A program made the translations under genes and the position numbers. Positions 16,148 to 25,203 of a stretch of 42,525 nucleotides of DNA are shown here, piece after piece. Every line of letters begins with the position of its first letter. The first letter of the stretch is position 1. The DNA comes from CALMUP01 sp035327305 (GTDB lineage: Bacteria > Verrucomicrobiota > Kiritimatiellia > CAIVKH01). Location: the NCBI GenBank assembly GCA_035327305.1, contig DAOLDL010000020.1:1-42525 (forward strand), written 5' to 3'. A model generated the notes under the pieces. The model was not told where the DNA came from and did not search any database. It was given only the letters and a program-made list of their open reading frames with translations.

Positions 16148-17061
16148 TCAACCGGATTTATTCGAGGCAAGGGAAACCATCGCGTCCGCCAACGTTGCAT
16201 TCGCGGCGGCAAGACAGGCGTAGCGACCGGCAATTGCAGTTGAATGTTGATAATACACGCCCCCGGCCTGACGCACGATCAATCCTGCCGCGGCAATATC
16301 CCAGATATACAAACCGTTTTGGATAAATACATCGGCGGCGCCATTGGCGATTTGGCAAATATCCAACGCGGCGGCGCCNNNNNNNNNNNNNNNNNNNNNN
16401 NNNNNNNNNNNNNNNNNNNNNNNNNNNNNNNNNNNNNNNNNNNNNNNNNNNNNNNNNNNNNNNNNNNNNNNNNNNNNNCGGCGGCGCCATTGGCGATTTG
16501 GCAAATATCCAACGCGGCGGCGCCGAGAATACGGATTTTCTGCACATGTGGCGCCAGCTTTTGTGCAGTGGCAAGCGGTGGATCATCGGGATTTATTTCC
16601 TTTTCTGACCCTGTGATAACCAACGCCTTACCCATCGTGGTGATTTTTGACGGTTGGATTGCCTGGTCGTTAAGGTATGCAGGCCCGTTTAGTTCGGCGG
16701 AATACAGCATATTCATTTCCGGGGCATAAACGGCTCCGGCCATGACTTCGCCATTTACACGCACGGCCACGCTACTGCACCACCAGGGGATCCCATGGAA
16801 GAAATTTACGGTTCCATCAATCGGATCTATGACCCACTCCAAACCGTCTTCGCCGCTTTTTGACCCTTCCTCGCCGAGAATTATACTTTGAGGAAAAAGT
16901 GTGTGGATTGCTTTTTCCGCCACAAGTTGCGATTCACGATCAAGCTTGAGTTTCACGTCATGAGCGAAATGTTCATCGACCTCGTCTCTGCGGGGTTTAT
17001 GGGACAAGACATACGTACCGGCGGCTTTTGCCGCCTGTATGCATACCGTAAGAAGGTTCAT
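16148..17061 (-). CDS. Inositol monophosphatase family protein, interrupted by an assembly gap
   Basis: The coding sequence runs from 17061 to a stop at 16148 but contains 100 Ns and a 46-bp duplicated flank that break the frame. If the Ns and one copy of the duplicate (146 bp) are removed, 768 bp remain, an uninterrupted 255-residue protein. Metal-binding motifs are visible: GEEG, DPIDGTVNFFHG, and WDIAAAGLIVRQAGG near the C-terminus, the usual arrangement of Mg2+-dependent sugar/inositol phosphatases (IMPase, also SuhB-like or bisphosphate nucleotidases). The gene is therefore probably intact in the organism. It starts 14 bp after the epimerase gene. Substrate not determined. Confidence 0.85.
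16333..16524. repeat. Perfect 46-bp direct repeat flanking the N gap
   Basis: Bases 16333-16378 and 16479-16524 are identical over 46 bp and flank the gap. Collapsing the two copies restores the reading frame of the phosphatase gene. This is what results when overlapping contig ends are joined by a fixed spacer instead of merged, so it is best treated as artefact, not genomic repeat. Confidence 0.9.
16379..16478. other. 100-N scaffold gap
   Basis: One hundred consecutive Ns, a conventional placeholder length. The true missing length appears to be negative, since the contig ends overlap by 46 bp. Translations that cross it are meaningless. Confidence 0.98.
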
Positions 17062-17075
17062 GGGCGGGTCAAGCG

Positions 17076-18020
17076 TCAGGCATTACCGCCGCGGTACCAT
17101 GCGATGGTCTTGGACAATCCATCGGAGAAAGACACCCTGGGTTCCCAGCCCAGCGCTTTTTTCGCTTTCGTGGAGTCCGCCTGGCTATCCTTGATATCTC
17201 CGGGCCGAGCCGGGTCATGAATGGGTTTTATGTCGTCTTTTCCGAGCAGGCCGGCAATGGTTGAGGCAAGTTCATTGATGGAAATCCGGTTGCCCCACGC
17301 GGCATTGTATGAGCCGCCGGCCGCCGAGTCCGGCGCGGAACAACAGGCCAGATTGGCCGCGATGATATCATCAACATACGTGAAATCGCGGGTTTGCTCG
17401 CCATCGCCATGGATGACCGGTGGTTTGCTCTCAAGATACGCCTGAATAAACAACGGAATAACTGCCGCGTATTGTGATTTCGGATTCTGGCGAGGACCGA
17501 AGACGTTGAAATAGCGCAGGCTGTACGTCTTGAAACCGTAAAGTTCATGAAACATCCGGCAGTAGTGCTCGCCGGTCAACTTGGATAAGGCATAAGGTGA
17601 CAGCGGCACCGGCGTCATGTCTTCACGTTTGGGAAGTGTCGGCGTATCGCCATAGACGGAAGAGGATGATGAAAATACAAGACGTTCAACTCCGGCATCC
17701 CGGGCGGCCAGCAATAGTTTCAGTGTTCCATCGATATTCGTTTCATTGGCGGACAAAGGATCCTCGACGGATCGAATCACCGAGGGCAATGCACCGAAGT
17801 GGAAAATGTACTGCACGCCAGTCACGGCTTTTTTTACATCATCGCGGTTGCGGAGATCGCCTTCGATAAGATCGATTTTACCTTCAAGCCCCTGAAGGTT
17901 TTCACGTCGTCCGGTTTCAAAATTATCGAGTACTTTGACCTTCTCGCCCTTGGCCAACAGGTGCCGAACCATGTTTGAGCCGATGAACCCACCACCACCA
18001 GTTACCAGATACACATTCAT
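17076..18020 (-). CDS. NAD-dependent sugar epimerase/dehydratase (GalE/WbpP-like)
   Basis: A 314-residue extended SDR acting on nucleotide sugars, probably a UDP-hexose or UDP-HexNAc 4-epimerase. The Rossmann motif is VTGGGGFIGSN, the catalytic segment is SSSSSVYGD with YALSKLTGE (YxxxK), and GPRQNPKSQYAAVIPLF is typical of UDP-glucose/UDP-GlcNAc epimerases. Start choice: AGGAG lies only 1 base before the ATG at 18020 but 7 bases before an in-frame GTG at 18014, so the GTG may be the real start (two residues shorter). It begins 16 bp after the lptD stop and is followed by the IMPase gene, suggesting one operon for surface-sugar synthesis and LPS transport. Confidence 0.87.
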   Translation of the reverse strand: MNVYLVTGGGGFIGSNMVRHLLAKGEKVKVLDNFETGRRENLQGLEGKIDLIEGDLRNRDDVKKAVTGVQYIFHFGALPSVIRSVEDPLSANETNIDGTLKLLLAARDAGVERLVFSSSSSVYGDTPTLPKREDMTPVPLSPYALSKLTGEHYCRMFHELYGFKTYSLRYFNVFGPRQNPKSQYAAVIPLFIQAYLESKPPVIHGDGEQTRDFTYVDDIIAANLACCSAPDSAAGGSYNAAWGNRISINELASTIAGLLGKDDIKPIHDPARPGDIKDSQADSTKAKKALGWEPRVSFSDGLSKTIAWYRGGNA

Positions 18021-18036
18021 TCTCCTGATCGTTTGA

Positions 18037-20193
18037 TTAATAACCGACATCAATCATGGCATTCGGAAAAGCAGTCAGCCATAACTGAAGCCACACTTGC
18101 TTGTCATCATCCACCTGGCGATAACCAAGCCCCCACCCCACACAACGTCCGGTGTGACGGACAAAGTAATAATGTTCCTCCAAATCGTCATCCTCGAAGT
18201 CCATTCGCGCTCCGACCTCGAACGACCAGCGATCCCGGGGAAATAATTCAGCACGAACCCCCAGGAGGCTTTGGGAATCGCGGCGATACCGGTAATCAAG
18301 TCCGACCCGGCTGGCGTCGGTCATGAGGTATGCGACCTCGGCATTAAATGTTTTCATTTCGGATTCGTACATGTCATACGAGCCGTCCAATTCTATGGGC
18401 AACCAACGCGTCAAATTGATTCTGGCATCCCAGAACAAATCACTGAAATCCTCCTGATCCTGTTCCTTTTCCAGGCGATAAAATGTAAACACGTTCAAAT
18501 CCAGTATATCGACTATGTTTTTTTGTCGGCGGGTCTGGATTTTATTACGTACACCGAGCTGAAGATCATGCCGCTTGTCCAGTGTATCAACGGCGTCGAA
18601 TTGAGGAAGTTCATCGGGACGCAGATTCGGACGTGCCTGGTATGTGTGATTCAAGTAGGGTTCGACGACATGGCGCAATCCATCGCCATCACCAAGCACA
18701 ACCAGGTCATTCCAGGTTTGAAAAGCCTTGAACGAGCTTTCCCACCCCAGTTGCATGACGTTGCGGATATCGCTTCCGCGCTCGCGCACGATGGTATCCA
18801 CCTGGTTCGTGACGGTGACATTACCTTCATCATCGGTCACAATAAAGCTGTTGGTCACCGCGCGATTATCATAGGTTTTGGAATAATAAGTTCCTCGATA
18901 GCCCGCGCGCGGAATCACATTCAGAAAACCGAAATGACGGGTCGGGTAAAAAACCAAATGGCTGGAATCGACCCGTATGGCATCATAATCCTCCTGGTCC
19001 GATCCATCGGCAAATACCCGTTCCAGGTATGTAGCGGTGTTACGGCTTTCGTAATAAAAGTCGGAGTCGGCAATCTGAAGTCGGGGCACGATGAGGCTGA
19101 ATTCGGGAAGGCGGTCCACATTATCGTAAAAATCATTCAGCCGTTTATTTAATTGAACGGATGCGGTGTAGTGATCCTCCCGGTGCGTCAAGGTGATTCG
19201 GTTTTCCGGCTGAACCTGATTGCGGAATTCCCGCCCGAAGAAATCCTGGAGAATAAAGGGGTCGCTAAGGTAGTTCAATTCACCGATCATGTAGGTTCGG
19301 TCGTCAAATCGCTGATTATGCGCGAGGCGCAATCGGTAGCGCTCCTTGTCGATCAAGTCATCAGTTCGGCGCTCGGTATCGGGACCTCGTTTGGGATCGC
19401 TGTCGCTCAAATAGTAACCCTGAACAATACCATCGTAGGTTTTTTCACGGTCCCCCCATACAAAATCCTGTCCGAGTCCCAGACCACGTTTGGCGCGCAT
19501 ATCAAAATGCGTTACGCCGCGAAGCGTATGATCTTCGTTGAGATAGTAATTATATGCGGTAAGCAGAAATGGCCCCATGCGGGAACTGTATCCGGGGACA
19601 AATTGAAAAAAGCGTTCATGCGAGTCCAGACTGCGGGTATAGTAAGGCAGATAGAAGTAAGGGAAAAATCCACCGGCGTAAAATACCACGCCTTTCGCGC
19701 GGAGACGATTATCGATGATACTGGCTTCTTTTGCTTCAATGGATATTGCCGGATCATCGCCATCGCACGTGGTGATGGTGGCATTGTTTAGAATGATCGA
19801 ATTCGGCGTCGGACGTCGCGACTCCTCCGCCGTAATATAGAATGGATCGTAAAAAGCCTTGAAACGTCCGAAGTCACCTTGCCGCGTCCGCATGTTATAC
19901 CGGAATTCATCGCCCTGCCAGATTTGCCCGCCCCGGCGGAATACCACATTGCCTACCGCATGGACATCCAGCGTTTCCGTCTGAACGCTGATGTAATCAG
20001 CGGAGAGAGAATCGTCGCCATCGCGCACGGTTACGTTGCCTCGCCCAACCATCGTTTTTTGTGCGCTTAAATATTCGGTGCTATCCGCGACGATGTCCAG
20101 GGGTCCCCGCACCGTTTGCGCAGGAGAATCCATGGAGCAAAGCAACAAGCCAAACGCCAGGATGCTCCACAAACAGAATGTTCTAACCGTCAT
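18037..20193 (-). CDS. lptD: LPS-assembly outer-membrane protein LptD
   Basis: A 718-residue LptD/OstA homologue with a signal peptide (residues 1 to about 26), an OstA-like beta-jellyroll (about 30-140, with AQTVRGPLDIVADS, GRGNVTVRDGD and GNVVFRRGGQIWQGDEF) and a long C-terminal beta-barrel. It inserts LPS into the outer leaflet. The start at 20193 has GGAG six bases upstream, which I prefer to the ATG at 20205. Family members usually need two disulfides between the jellyroll and barrel; here one Cys lies in TTCDGDD (N-terminal part) and one in GRCVGWG near the end, so the disulfide pattern is reduced compared with E. coli. Its presence is the strongest evidence that this is an LPS-containing diderm. 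Confidence 0.92.
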   Translation of the reverse strand: MTVRTFCLWSILAFGLLLCSMDSPAQTVRGPLDIVADSTEYLSAQKTMVGRGNVTVRDGDDSLSADYISVQTETLDVHAVGNVVFRRGGQIWQGDEFRYNMRTRQGDFGRFKAFYDPFYITAEESRRPTPNSIILNNATITTCDGDDPAISIEAKEASIIDNRLRAKGVVFYAGGFFPYFYLPYYTRSLDSHERFFQFVPGYSSRMGPFLLTAYNYYLNEDHTLRGVTHFDMRAKRGLGLGQDFVWGDREKTYDGIVQGYYLSDSDPKRGPDTERRTDDLIDKERYRLRLAHNQRFDDRTYMIGELNYLSDPFILQDFFGREFRNQVQPENRITLTHREDHYTASVQLNKRLNDFYDNVDRLPEFSLIVPRLQIADSDFYYESRNTATYLERVFADGSDQEDYDAIRVDSSHLVFYPTRHFGFLNVIPRAGYRGTYYSKTYDNRAVTNSFIVTDDEGNVTVTNQVDTIVRERGSDIRNVMQLGWESSFKAFQTWNDLVVLGDGDGLRHVVEPYLNHTYQARPNLRPDELPQFDAVDTLDKRHDLQLGVRNKIQTRRQKNIVDILDLNVFTFYRLEKEQDQEDFSDLFWDARINLTRWLPIELDGSYDMYESEMKTFNAEVAYLMTDASRVGLDYRYRRDSQSLLGVRAELFPRDRWSFEVGARMDFEDDDLEEHYYFVRHTGRCVGWGLGYRQVDDDKQVWLQLWLTAFPNAMIDVGY

Positions 20194-20255
20194 GCATGAC
20201 TCCATATAAAAGTGAAGGGCAAACTAGCAGACATGGCGGCAATCGCCAACACCTT

Positions 20256-20717
20256 TTACGAGTCTGCCATTTGTTCGATTCTCTTGAAGTGTGCGGGTGC
20301 GACGGGTTGAACGGAAAGCCGCATTCCCCGCTTCGAAACAAGCATACCGTCCAATTTGTTTTCCGCTTTTAGTTCATTCAAGCACAGTAAGCGTTTGAAT
20401 TTACGGACGAAACGGACATCGACCATCATCCAGATCGGATTATTTACGGACGATTTGGCGTCATAATACGGACCATTGGGGTCCAAGGCTGATGTATCGG
20501 GGTGAGCTTCGCGACACACCTCGGCAATACCGGCGATGCCGGGCGGTTCGGCATTGGAATGATAAAACAGGACGCGATCACCCACCTTCATGTCATCGCG
20601 CATGAAATTTCGCGCCTGGTAATTTCTGACGCCGGTCCAGGATGTAACGCCATCGCGCTTCAGATCATCGATCGAATAAACATCCGGTTCAGTTTTCATC
20701 AACCAGTACCTGGGCAT
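20256..20717 (-). CDS. EVE domain protein
   Basis: A 153-residue protein made up of one EVE domain, recognised by its start MPRYWLMKTEPDVYSIDDL, then TSWTGVRNYQARNFMRDDM and VLFYHSNAEPPGIAGIAEV. EVE folds resemble PUA and YTH domains and are thought to read modified bases in nucleic acids. Single-domain bacterial forms like this are common housekeeping proteins of unknown role. The start at 20717 has AGGTG just upstream; a longer frame to 20765 overlaps the small zinc-ribbon gene and is rejected. Confidence 0.93.
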   Translation of the reverse strand: MPRYWLMKTEPDVYSIDDLKRDGVTSWTGVRNYQARNFMRDDMKVGDRVLFYHSNAEPPGIAGIAEVCREAHPDTSALDPNGPYYDAKSSVNNPIWMMVDVRFVRKFKRLLCLNELKAENKLDGMLVSKRGMRLSVQPVAPAHFKRIEQMADS

Positions 20718-20725
20718 GTTATCAC

Positions 20726-20887
20726 CTAAAATTCCGCGCAATTGAATATGATCCTGTAAACACACGTATCACTACGGCAAACCAACTTGCATTTTTCCGG
20801 AATCAGTCTGGCTCCGCAAACCGGGCAAACCATGGACTCCGTTGTTGAAGAATGGTCAGTATTATCTTTTTCCTTTTTTGCCTTCAT
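20726..20887 (-). CDS. Small zinc-ribbon-like protein (53 residues)
   Basis: A short gene fitted between the HAD gene (whose stop ends 3 bp before this ATG) and the EVE gene (8 bp after this stop). The protein begins MKAKKEKDNTDHSS, then carries CPVCGARLIPEKC and CRSDTC, giving a Cys-x2-Cys ... Cys-x3/4-Cys pattern typical of a small zinc ribbon, and ends NCAEF. The function is unknown. The compact fit and cysteine pattern make it real in my view, but there is no clear Shine-Dalgarno; it may be translated by coupling to the upstream stop. An internal ATG at codon 19 would leave only the zinc-ribbon part. Confidence 0.65.
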   Translation of the reverse strand: MKAKKEKDNTDHSSTTESMVCPVCGARLIPEKCKLVCRSDTCVYRIIFNCAEF

Positions 20888-20890
20888 GAA

Positions 20891-21607
20891 TTACACAATC
20901 GCTTCCACGAATTCGGCAAGCGACTCCACCACGGCATCAGGTCGGGCGGTCTCGAGTCGGGTAGCGCCAACCGACATTGAACGCGACCTCCGGTTAACCC
21001 AGACACATCGAATACCGAGATCATTACAAGGTTTGATATCATGGTACAAACTTTCGGCGACATGAAGCAATCGGGAGCGCTCCAGTCCCATTTTTTCAAG
21101 AGCCTTCTCAAAGTTCCGGTGCGCCGGCTTGTAGGCGGAGACATCTTCCGCCGTGACCAGGCAATCAATCACAGGTTCAAGCTTCGCCCGCGTACCCGCA
21201 AACAAATCATGGTCAATATTGGAAATGACCGCCAGTTTGTACTGTTTGGCAAGCCGTTGCAACGCCTGATTGGTATCCGCAAACGGTTCCCAATCGGCCA
21301 GGGATTGAGCAAGCAACAGCTGGTGATTGGGCTTTAATGAAACGCGATAATGCCCGGCAAAACGTTTCTGAACGGAATAAAGTATTTCCCGGTACGTACG
21401 ATACTCACCCAGTTGCTCCTCCGGTTCAAACCGGGAATACAGCGATAATATTTCTTCGCGTGAAATCGATATGCCTATATCGTCAGCCCACTGTAACATA
21501 GCGCGGCATATTCCTTCCTCCCAGTCGATTAACGTGCCGTAACAATCAAACGAAATAGCCCGTATTTGTTGAAACCAGGTTTGTTGCTTCAGTCCGGCAA
21601 TTTTCAT
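20891..21607 (-). CDS. HAD hydrolase, type II haloacid dehalogenase-like
   Basis: A 238-residue HAD protein. The nucleophile is Asp21 in SFDCYGTLIDW, the second motif is VISNIDHDL, the Lys motif is SAYKPAHRNFEKAL, and the last acid motif follows in the SLYHDIKPCNDLG region. These are typical of the haloacid dehalogenase type II branch, which removes halide from 2-haloalkanoates, but many relatives are phosphatases. Its start overlaps the stop of the GH31 gene (ATGA at 21604-21607). Enzyme family is clear; substrate is not. Confidence 0.85.
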   Translation of the reverse strand: MKIAGLKQQTWFQQIRAISFDCYGTLIDWEEGICRAMLQWADDIGISISREEILSLYSRFEPEEQLGEYRTYREILYSVQKRFAGHYRVSLKPNHQLLLAQSLADWEPFADTNQALQRLAKQYKLAVISNIDHDLFAGTRAKLEPVIDCLVTAEDVSAYKPAHRNFEKALEKMGLERSRLLHVAESLYHDIKPCNDLGIRCVWVNRRSRSMSVGATRLETARPDAVVESLAEFVEAIV

Positions 21608-24600
21608 GGTTTACGGACATCAATACGATAAGCGCGCCAGGGGCTGGGCGAGGTATCCGTTATGGACAGAGGTCCGCTACCCGTGACGTTGGTATAAGGC
21701 ATGAGTAAAGACCAGGCAGGTGTTGCCAGGAGATTCGTTGTGAAATAGACGGTGTACGCGCGCCCGGCAATTCCCGTCCAACCGATAAGCGAATTTCCCG
21801 GCAGTGTTGCTTCAATACTGGGGATATAGTGATAGGAATCGGCATCGATAATCGAAGTGCCGGCGATAAACTCCTGCAGATCCGTAAAACCATCGCCATC
21901 CGTATCCAGAAAAGCATTGGCCGCCGAATACGGATTCAATCCGTGAATCGCCTCGAATTCATCGTTCAGCCCGTCGCCATCGCTATCCACATCTGCCGAG
22001 GCCACCACGCTGTACAGCTTGCTGGATATGCTGAAGGTGAATGTGAACCAGCCAGTGTAAGATCCGGTAAGAAAGATGTTGGCGCCGCTACCGGAGGAGA
22101 GTTTGTCCACAATAGGCGGCACGGTATTGGTTTGCAGGTTATCGCCCCAGTTGCCAGCTCCCCAATCATTGTTCGCGACAAACTTGAACTGTATATTGCT
22201 GTGTCCAGTCAGATCAACCACGTATGCCCACCGGTGGTTACCGATCAACCGCATGTTGTTCGCCTTCTGATTCCAACCGTTAAAGGTTCCTGCCACCGCC
22301 ATGGCAGTATTGGTTGTGAAGTGAACATCCGCAATCTTCGGATGATAACCGCTCTGATACTCCAGGAGGTTGTTACGTCCGTCGCCATCAGGGTCGGCGG
22401 ATGCGACGGCATTGGTAATGCCTCCAAAGAACGCCAGCTCCCAATAGTCGGGAATGCCGTCACCATCCGTATCCGTCGTGGACTGGAACGACGCTTCCAC
22501 AACCTGGTGGCTTCCGTCATCCGGCAACTTAACGGTAAGCTGTCGATCATAGGCCGAGTAAGCCCATCCGTGACCGACATGATCCTCCAGCGCCTGTCGA
22601 TTGGTGAAGCGAGTGATGATGTTGCTGTTCACCCAAATGCCCTCAACGACATCAAGATCATAGGCAATCAAATAGTAATCGCGAACCCCGGTGTCATAAT
22701 TTCCCTGCTTTGCATGGAACGTGAACACCAGCGCATTGGTTTCGCTGACCGATCGCAAATACGTAGTGGCGTGATCGCCATATCGATACCCGAACGAAAC
22801 GCCATCATCTTCGTACAACTCAAAGGCATTTGTTCCACCGGGCCAATGATGAATATCCAGATAGTCCGGCTGAAACTCGTTGGCATAATATTGCACCGGC
22901 CCTCTCGGGATAATTGCACCGGACCGACTGAAAATCGGCATGTACCCCAGCGACGCCGGCACCGTCACCGTTTGTCCTCCGGTGAATTTCAGTGGCTGGT
23001 CCCAGAAGTACCAGGTTTCTCCTGCGGGCAGATAGACCGAACGATCCTGTTGATCCTGGGTATACACCGGCGCCACAAGCAGGTCGCGACCGACCATGTA
23101 CTCATAGTCGTTCATGGTGAATGTATTGGTGTCCTGAGTGAAATAAAAGACAGTGGGTACATTAATCGCCACGCCGTTGGTGGTGGCTGTGGCAGAGAGG
23201 GAGTATAGAAACGGCATCATTTCATACCGTAATTTAATCCATTTGCGATTCCACACGGTATAGTCGCCACCAAACGCCCACGGTTCCTGATCGATGGTAT
23301 CGAGCGTGGTATGGTTGCGAAACAAAGGCTGTAGCGAACCAGCCTGAATCCACCGGGTCAGCAAGTGATTGGACGTATTGTCAACAAACCCACCGATGTC
23401 ATGTCCGAACCAGGCCTGCCCGGAAATCATGACATTCAATCCCATGGGGTTGTTGAAACGCAAATGGTCGTAGGTGGATTTATTGTCACCGCTCCATCCG
23501 GCGGCAAGTTTCTGGATACCCGGCCACGCCCCGCGACTTAGCACAAAAGGCCGCCGGTTTGTTTGATACGCAAGCATGGCCTCCACAGTTACCTGCGCTT
23601 CCCAGATATTGTATGTGTTTTTATTGTTGGAGTGCCACTTGCGTGAATCATTGGTGACCAATCCTCCGCCATATCTTCCATCCAAAAACCACAAGGCATC
23701 AAGCGGCATGGCATTTTCGTTCGGCTCGTTAAGATCGTTCCATATTCCCTCAAAACCATAAGCATTCAGATAATCGACGAGCTTTCCTTTCCACCAATTC
23801 ACCGAGTCGGCAATGCTGTAATCCAACCAGGAAATTCGACCAAGAAAATTCGTGCCTACATAGGTCGAAAGATCATTGTTTTTGATGAAGTAAAGATTCG
23901 TGAACGCTTCCCCGTAAAGAGGATCATTGACGGTGAGCAAAGGTTCGATCAAGGGTACGAGCTTGATGCCCAGCGTACCCGTATCCTGCACCAATCCCAC
24001 GACATTGGTATAATTGTCATTGAAAGTCATTTGACCGGATTGTGGAGGATCACCGAAGTTTTTCTGGCTTCCTATATCGAGGTAGATGGCATCACAGGGG
24101 AAATCAAAAGAGCGCATGTTATTGGCGACATCAAGCACGCGTTGCTGGGTAAAATAGGAATGACGCGATTGATGATAACCCAGCGCCCACTTCGGCAACA
24201 TAATGGGACGTCCGGTTAATTCGCTGAAGCGATCCATAACACGAGCCATGGTGTGGTTGGTGCCGCCGCCGAAGAAAAAATAATCGAGTTGGTCATCACC
24301 CGCTTCAAACGACCATGTGTTGTCGGGTCCATACAATTTGAATACCGGCCGGGCGGGATTATTAAAAAACAAGCCATAGGCAAAAGCGGGGTGATTACTG
24401 GAAGCCGGTTTCACGCCGTGCATCATTGGCAATGCCGTATATTTCGGCGTACGGCCTTCGCCAAACTGGTAGGTGTCCTGTGCCCAAAACTGAATGGCGC
24501 GTCCCCGGCGGTTCAGAGGTCCGGCGGTGTCGCCCAATCCGAAAAATGCATCATGTTCACCCATTTGCTTAACGGCGCGCAGTTTGAAACCCGAAGGCAG

Positions 24601-25107
24601 GTTGGATACTGACGACGATTCGCCCGGCCAGCCGATTTGAGCATAGCCGACGGTGTCTTCGACCGGCTTGTATTCGAGGTTATATTCCATGCGCACATCT
24701 TCAAGCATTGGATAACCGGAAGGATCATGGAAGTGAACCTGGAACGTATTGCTCAAGACGATGCTCACAATCAGGGCATCCGTCTGTATGGTTATACTTG
24801 TACTGTTTGGTTGCGTGATGGAATGTGAAAATGCCGGCCAGTTTGAGTAAACTTTGTCGATGGCGATTTCCTCGCGTTCATACAGATCGCCGAAATGAAA
24901 ACGTACTCGAACAACATCAGGAGCAAACGGAACAACCTCTACTTGTCCGGACGGGGAAAGTTCAAAGACAATCGACCGGTTGCCGACGTGATTGGTAAGG
25001 ATTGCGAATGAATTGACATACGCACTGGTCTGCACGGACGCGAAGAGGCACACCGGAAATGCGCCCAAGAGGCCAAGCAGACATATCATTCGTCGAAAGA
25101 CCGTCAT
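21604..25107 (-). CDS. Secreted GH31 alpha-glycosidase with calcium-repeat C-terminus
   Basis: A 1167-residue exported glycosidase. Residues 1-23 are the signal peptide. The GH31 catalytic domain (about 180-740) has the nucleophile Asp458 in GIWNDLNEP and the acid/base Asp541 in AGWSGDNKST. After the C-terminal GH31 beta domains come DxDGDG calcium-binding (thrombospondin-3/dockerin-like) repeats at about 879-910 and 1041-1080, enclosing a CBM-like beta domain (VAGTFNGWNQ, about 930-1030), and a final domain with AYTVYFTTNLL. GH31 includes alpha-glucosidases, alpha-xylosidases and related enzymes; the specificity is not fixed by the sequence. GGAGG six bases before the ATG supports the start. 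Confidence 0.92.
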   Translation of the reverse strand: MTVFRRMICLLGLLGAFPVCLFASVQTSAYVNSFAILTNHVGNRSIVFELSPSGQVEVVPFAPDVVRVRFHFGDLYEREEIAIDKVYSNWPAFSHSITQPNSTSITIQTDALIVSIVLSNTFQVHFHDPSGYPMLEDVRMEYNLEYKPVEDTVGYAQIGWPGESSSVSNLPSGFKLRAVKQMGEHDAFFGLGDTAGPLNRRGRAIQFWAQDTYQFGEGRTPKYTALPMMHGVKPASSNHPAFAYGLFFNNPARPVFKLYGPDNTWSFEAGDDQLDYFFFGGGTNHTMARVMDRFSELTGRPIMLPKWALGYHQSRHSYFTQQRVLDVANNMRSFDFPCDAIYLDIGSQKNFGDPPQSGQMTFNDNYTNVVGLVQDTGTLGIKLVPLIEPLLTVNDPLYGEAFTNLYFIKNNDLSTYVGTNFLGRISWLDYSIADSVNWWKGKLVDYLNAYGFEGIWNDLNEPNENAMPLDALWFLDGRYGGGLVTNDSRKWHSNNKNTYNIWEAQVTVEAMLAYQTNRRPFVLSRGAWPGIQKLAAGWSGDNKSTYDHLRFNNPMGLNVMISGQAWFGHDIGGFVDNTSNHLLTRWIQAGSLQPLFRNHTTLDTIDQEPWAFGGDYTVWNRKWIKLRYEMMPFLYSLSATATTNGVAINVPTVFYFTQDTNTFTMNDYEYMVGRDLLVAPVYTQDQQDRSVYLPAGETWYFWDQPLKFTGGQTVTVPASLGYMPIFSRSGAIIPRGPVQYYANEFQPDYLDIHHWPGGTNAFELYEDDGVSFGYRYGDHATTYLRSVSETNALVFTFHAKQGNYDTGVRDYYLIAYDLDVVEGIWVNSNIITRFTNRQALEDHVGHGWAYSAYDRQLTVKLPDDGSHQVVEASFQSTTDTDGDGIPDYWELAFFGGITNAVASADPDGDGRNNLLEYQSGYHPKIADVHFTTNTAMAVAGTFNGWNQKANNMRLIGNHRWAYVVDLTGHSNIQFKFVANNDWGAGNWGDNLQTNTVPPIVDKLSSGSGANIFLTGSYTGWFTFTFSISSKLYSVVASADVDSDGDGLNDEFEAIHGLNPYSAANAFLDTDGDGFTDLQEFIAGTSIIDADSYHYIPSIEATLPGNSLIGWTGIAGRAYTVYFTTNLLATPAWSLLMPYTNVTGSGPLSITDTSPSPWRAYRIDVRKP

Positions 25108-25145
25108 CAGAAACCTCCGCTATGATGCAGATGTGTACCGCTTTA

Positions 25146-25175
25146 ACAATACACAAAAGAGTCGCATAAGTACAA
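25146..25175 (-). promoter_or_regulatory. Candidate promoter of the GH31 operon
   Basis: On the minus strand TTGTAC (25170-25175) and TATTGT (25146-25151) are 18 bp apart, placing transcription start about 30 bp upstream of the GH31 start codon. A 6-bp inverted repeat CTGAAT-N6-ATTCAG (25176-25193) abuts the -35 element and could be an operator. Predicted from sequence only. Confidence 0.35.
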
Positions 25176-25203
25176 CTGAATCAAACAATTCAGCAATAAC
25201 ACC

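Noticed and set aside
16333..16524. Direct repeat as a genomic tandem or mobile-element signature
   Set aside because: It exactly flanks a 100-N gap and collapsing it repairs the gene, so an assembly artefact is the better explanation.
18271..19152. 293-residue open frame on the plus strand, with a second one (19153-19791)
   Set aside because: Antisense to lptD, whose motifs and length are convincing; the open frames follow from codon bias.
21829..23208. 459-residue open frame on the plus strand
   Set aside because: Antisense to the GH31 gene with intact catalytic residues; no domain or start signal seen.
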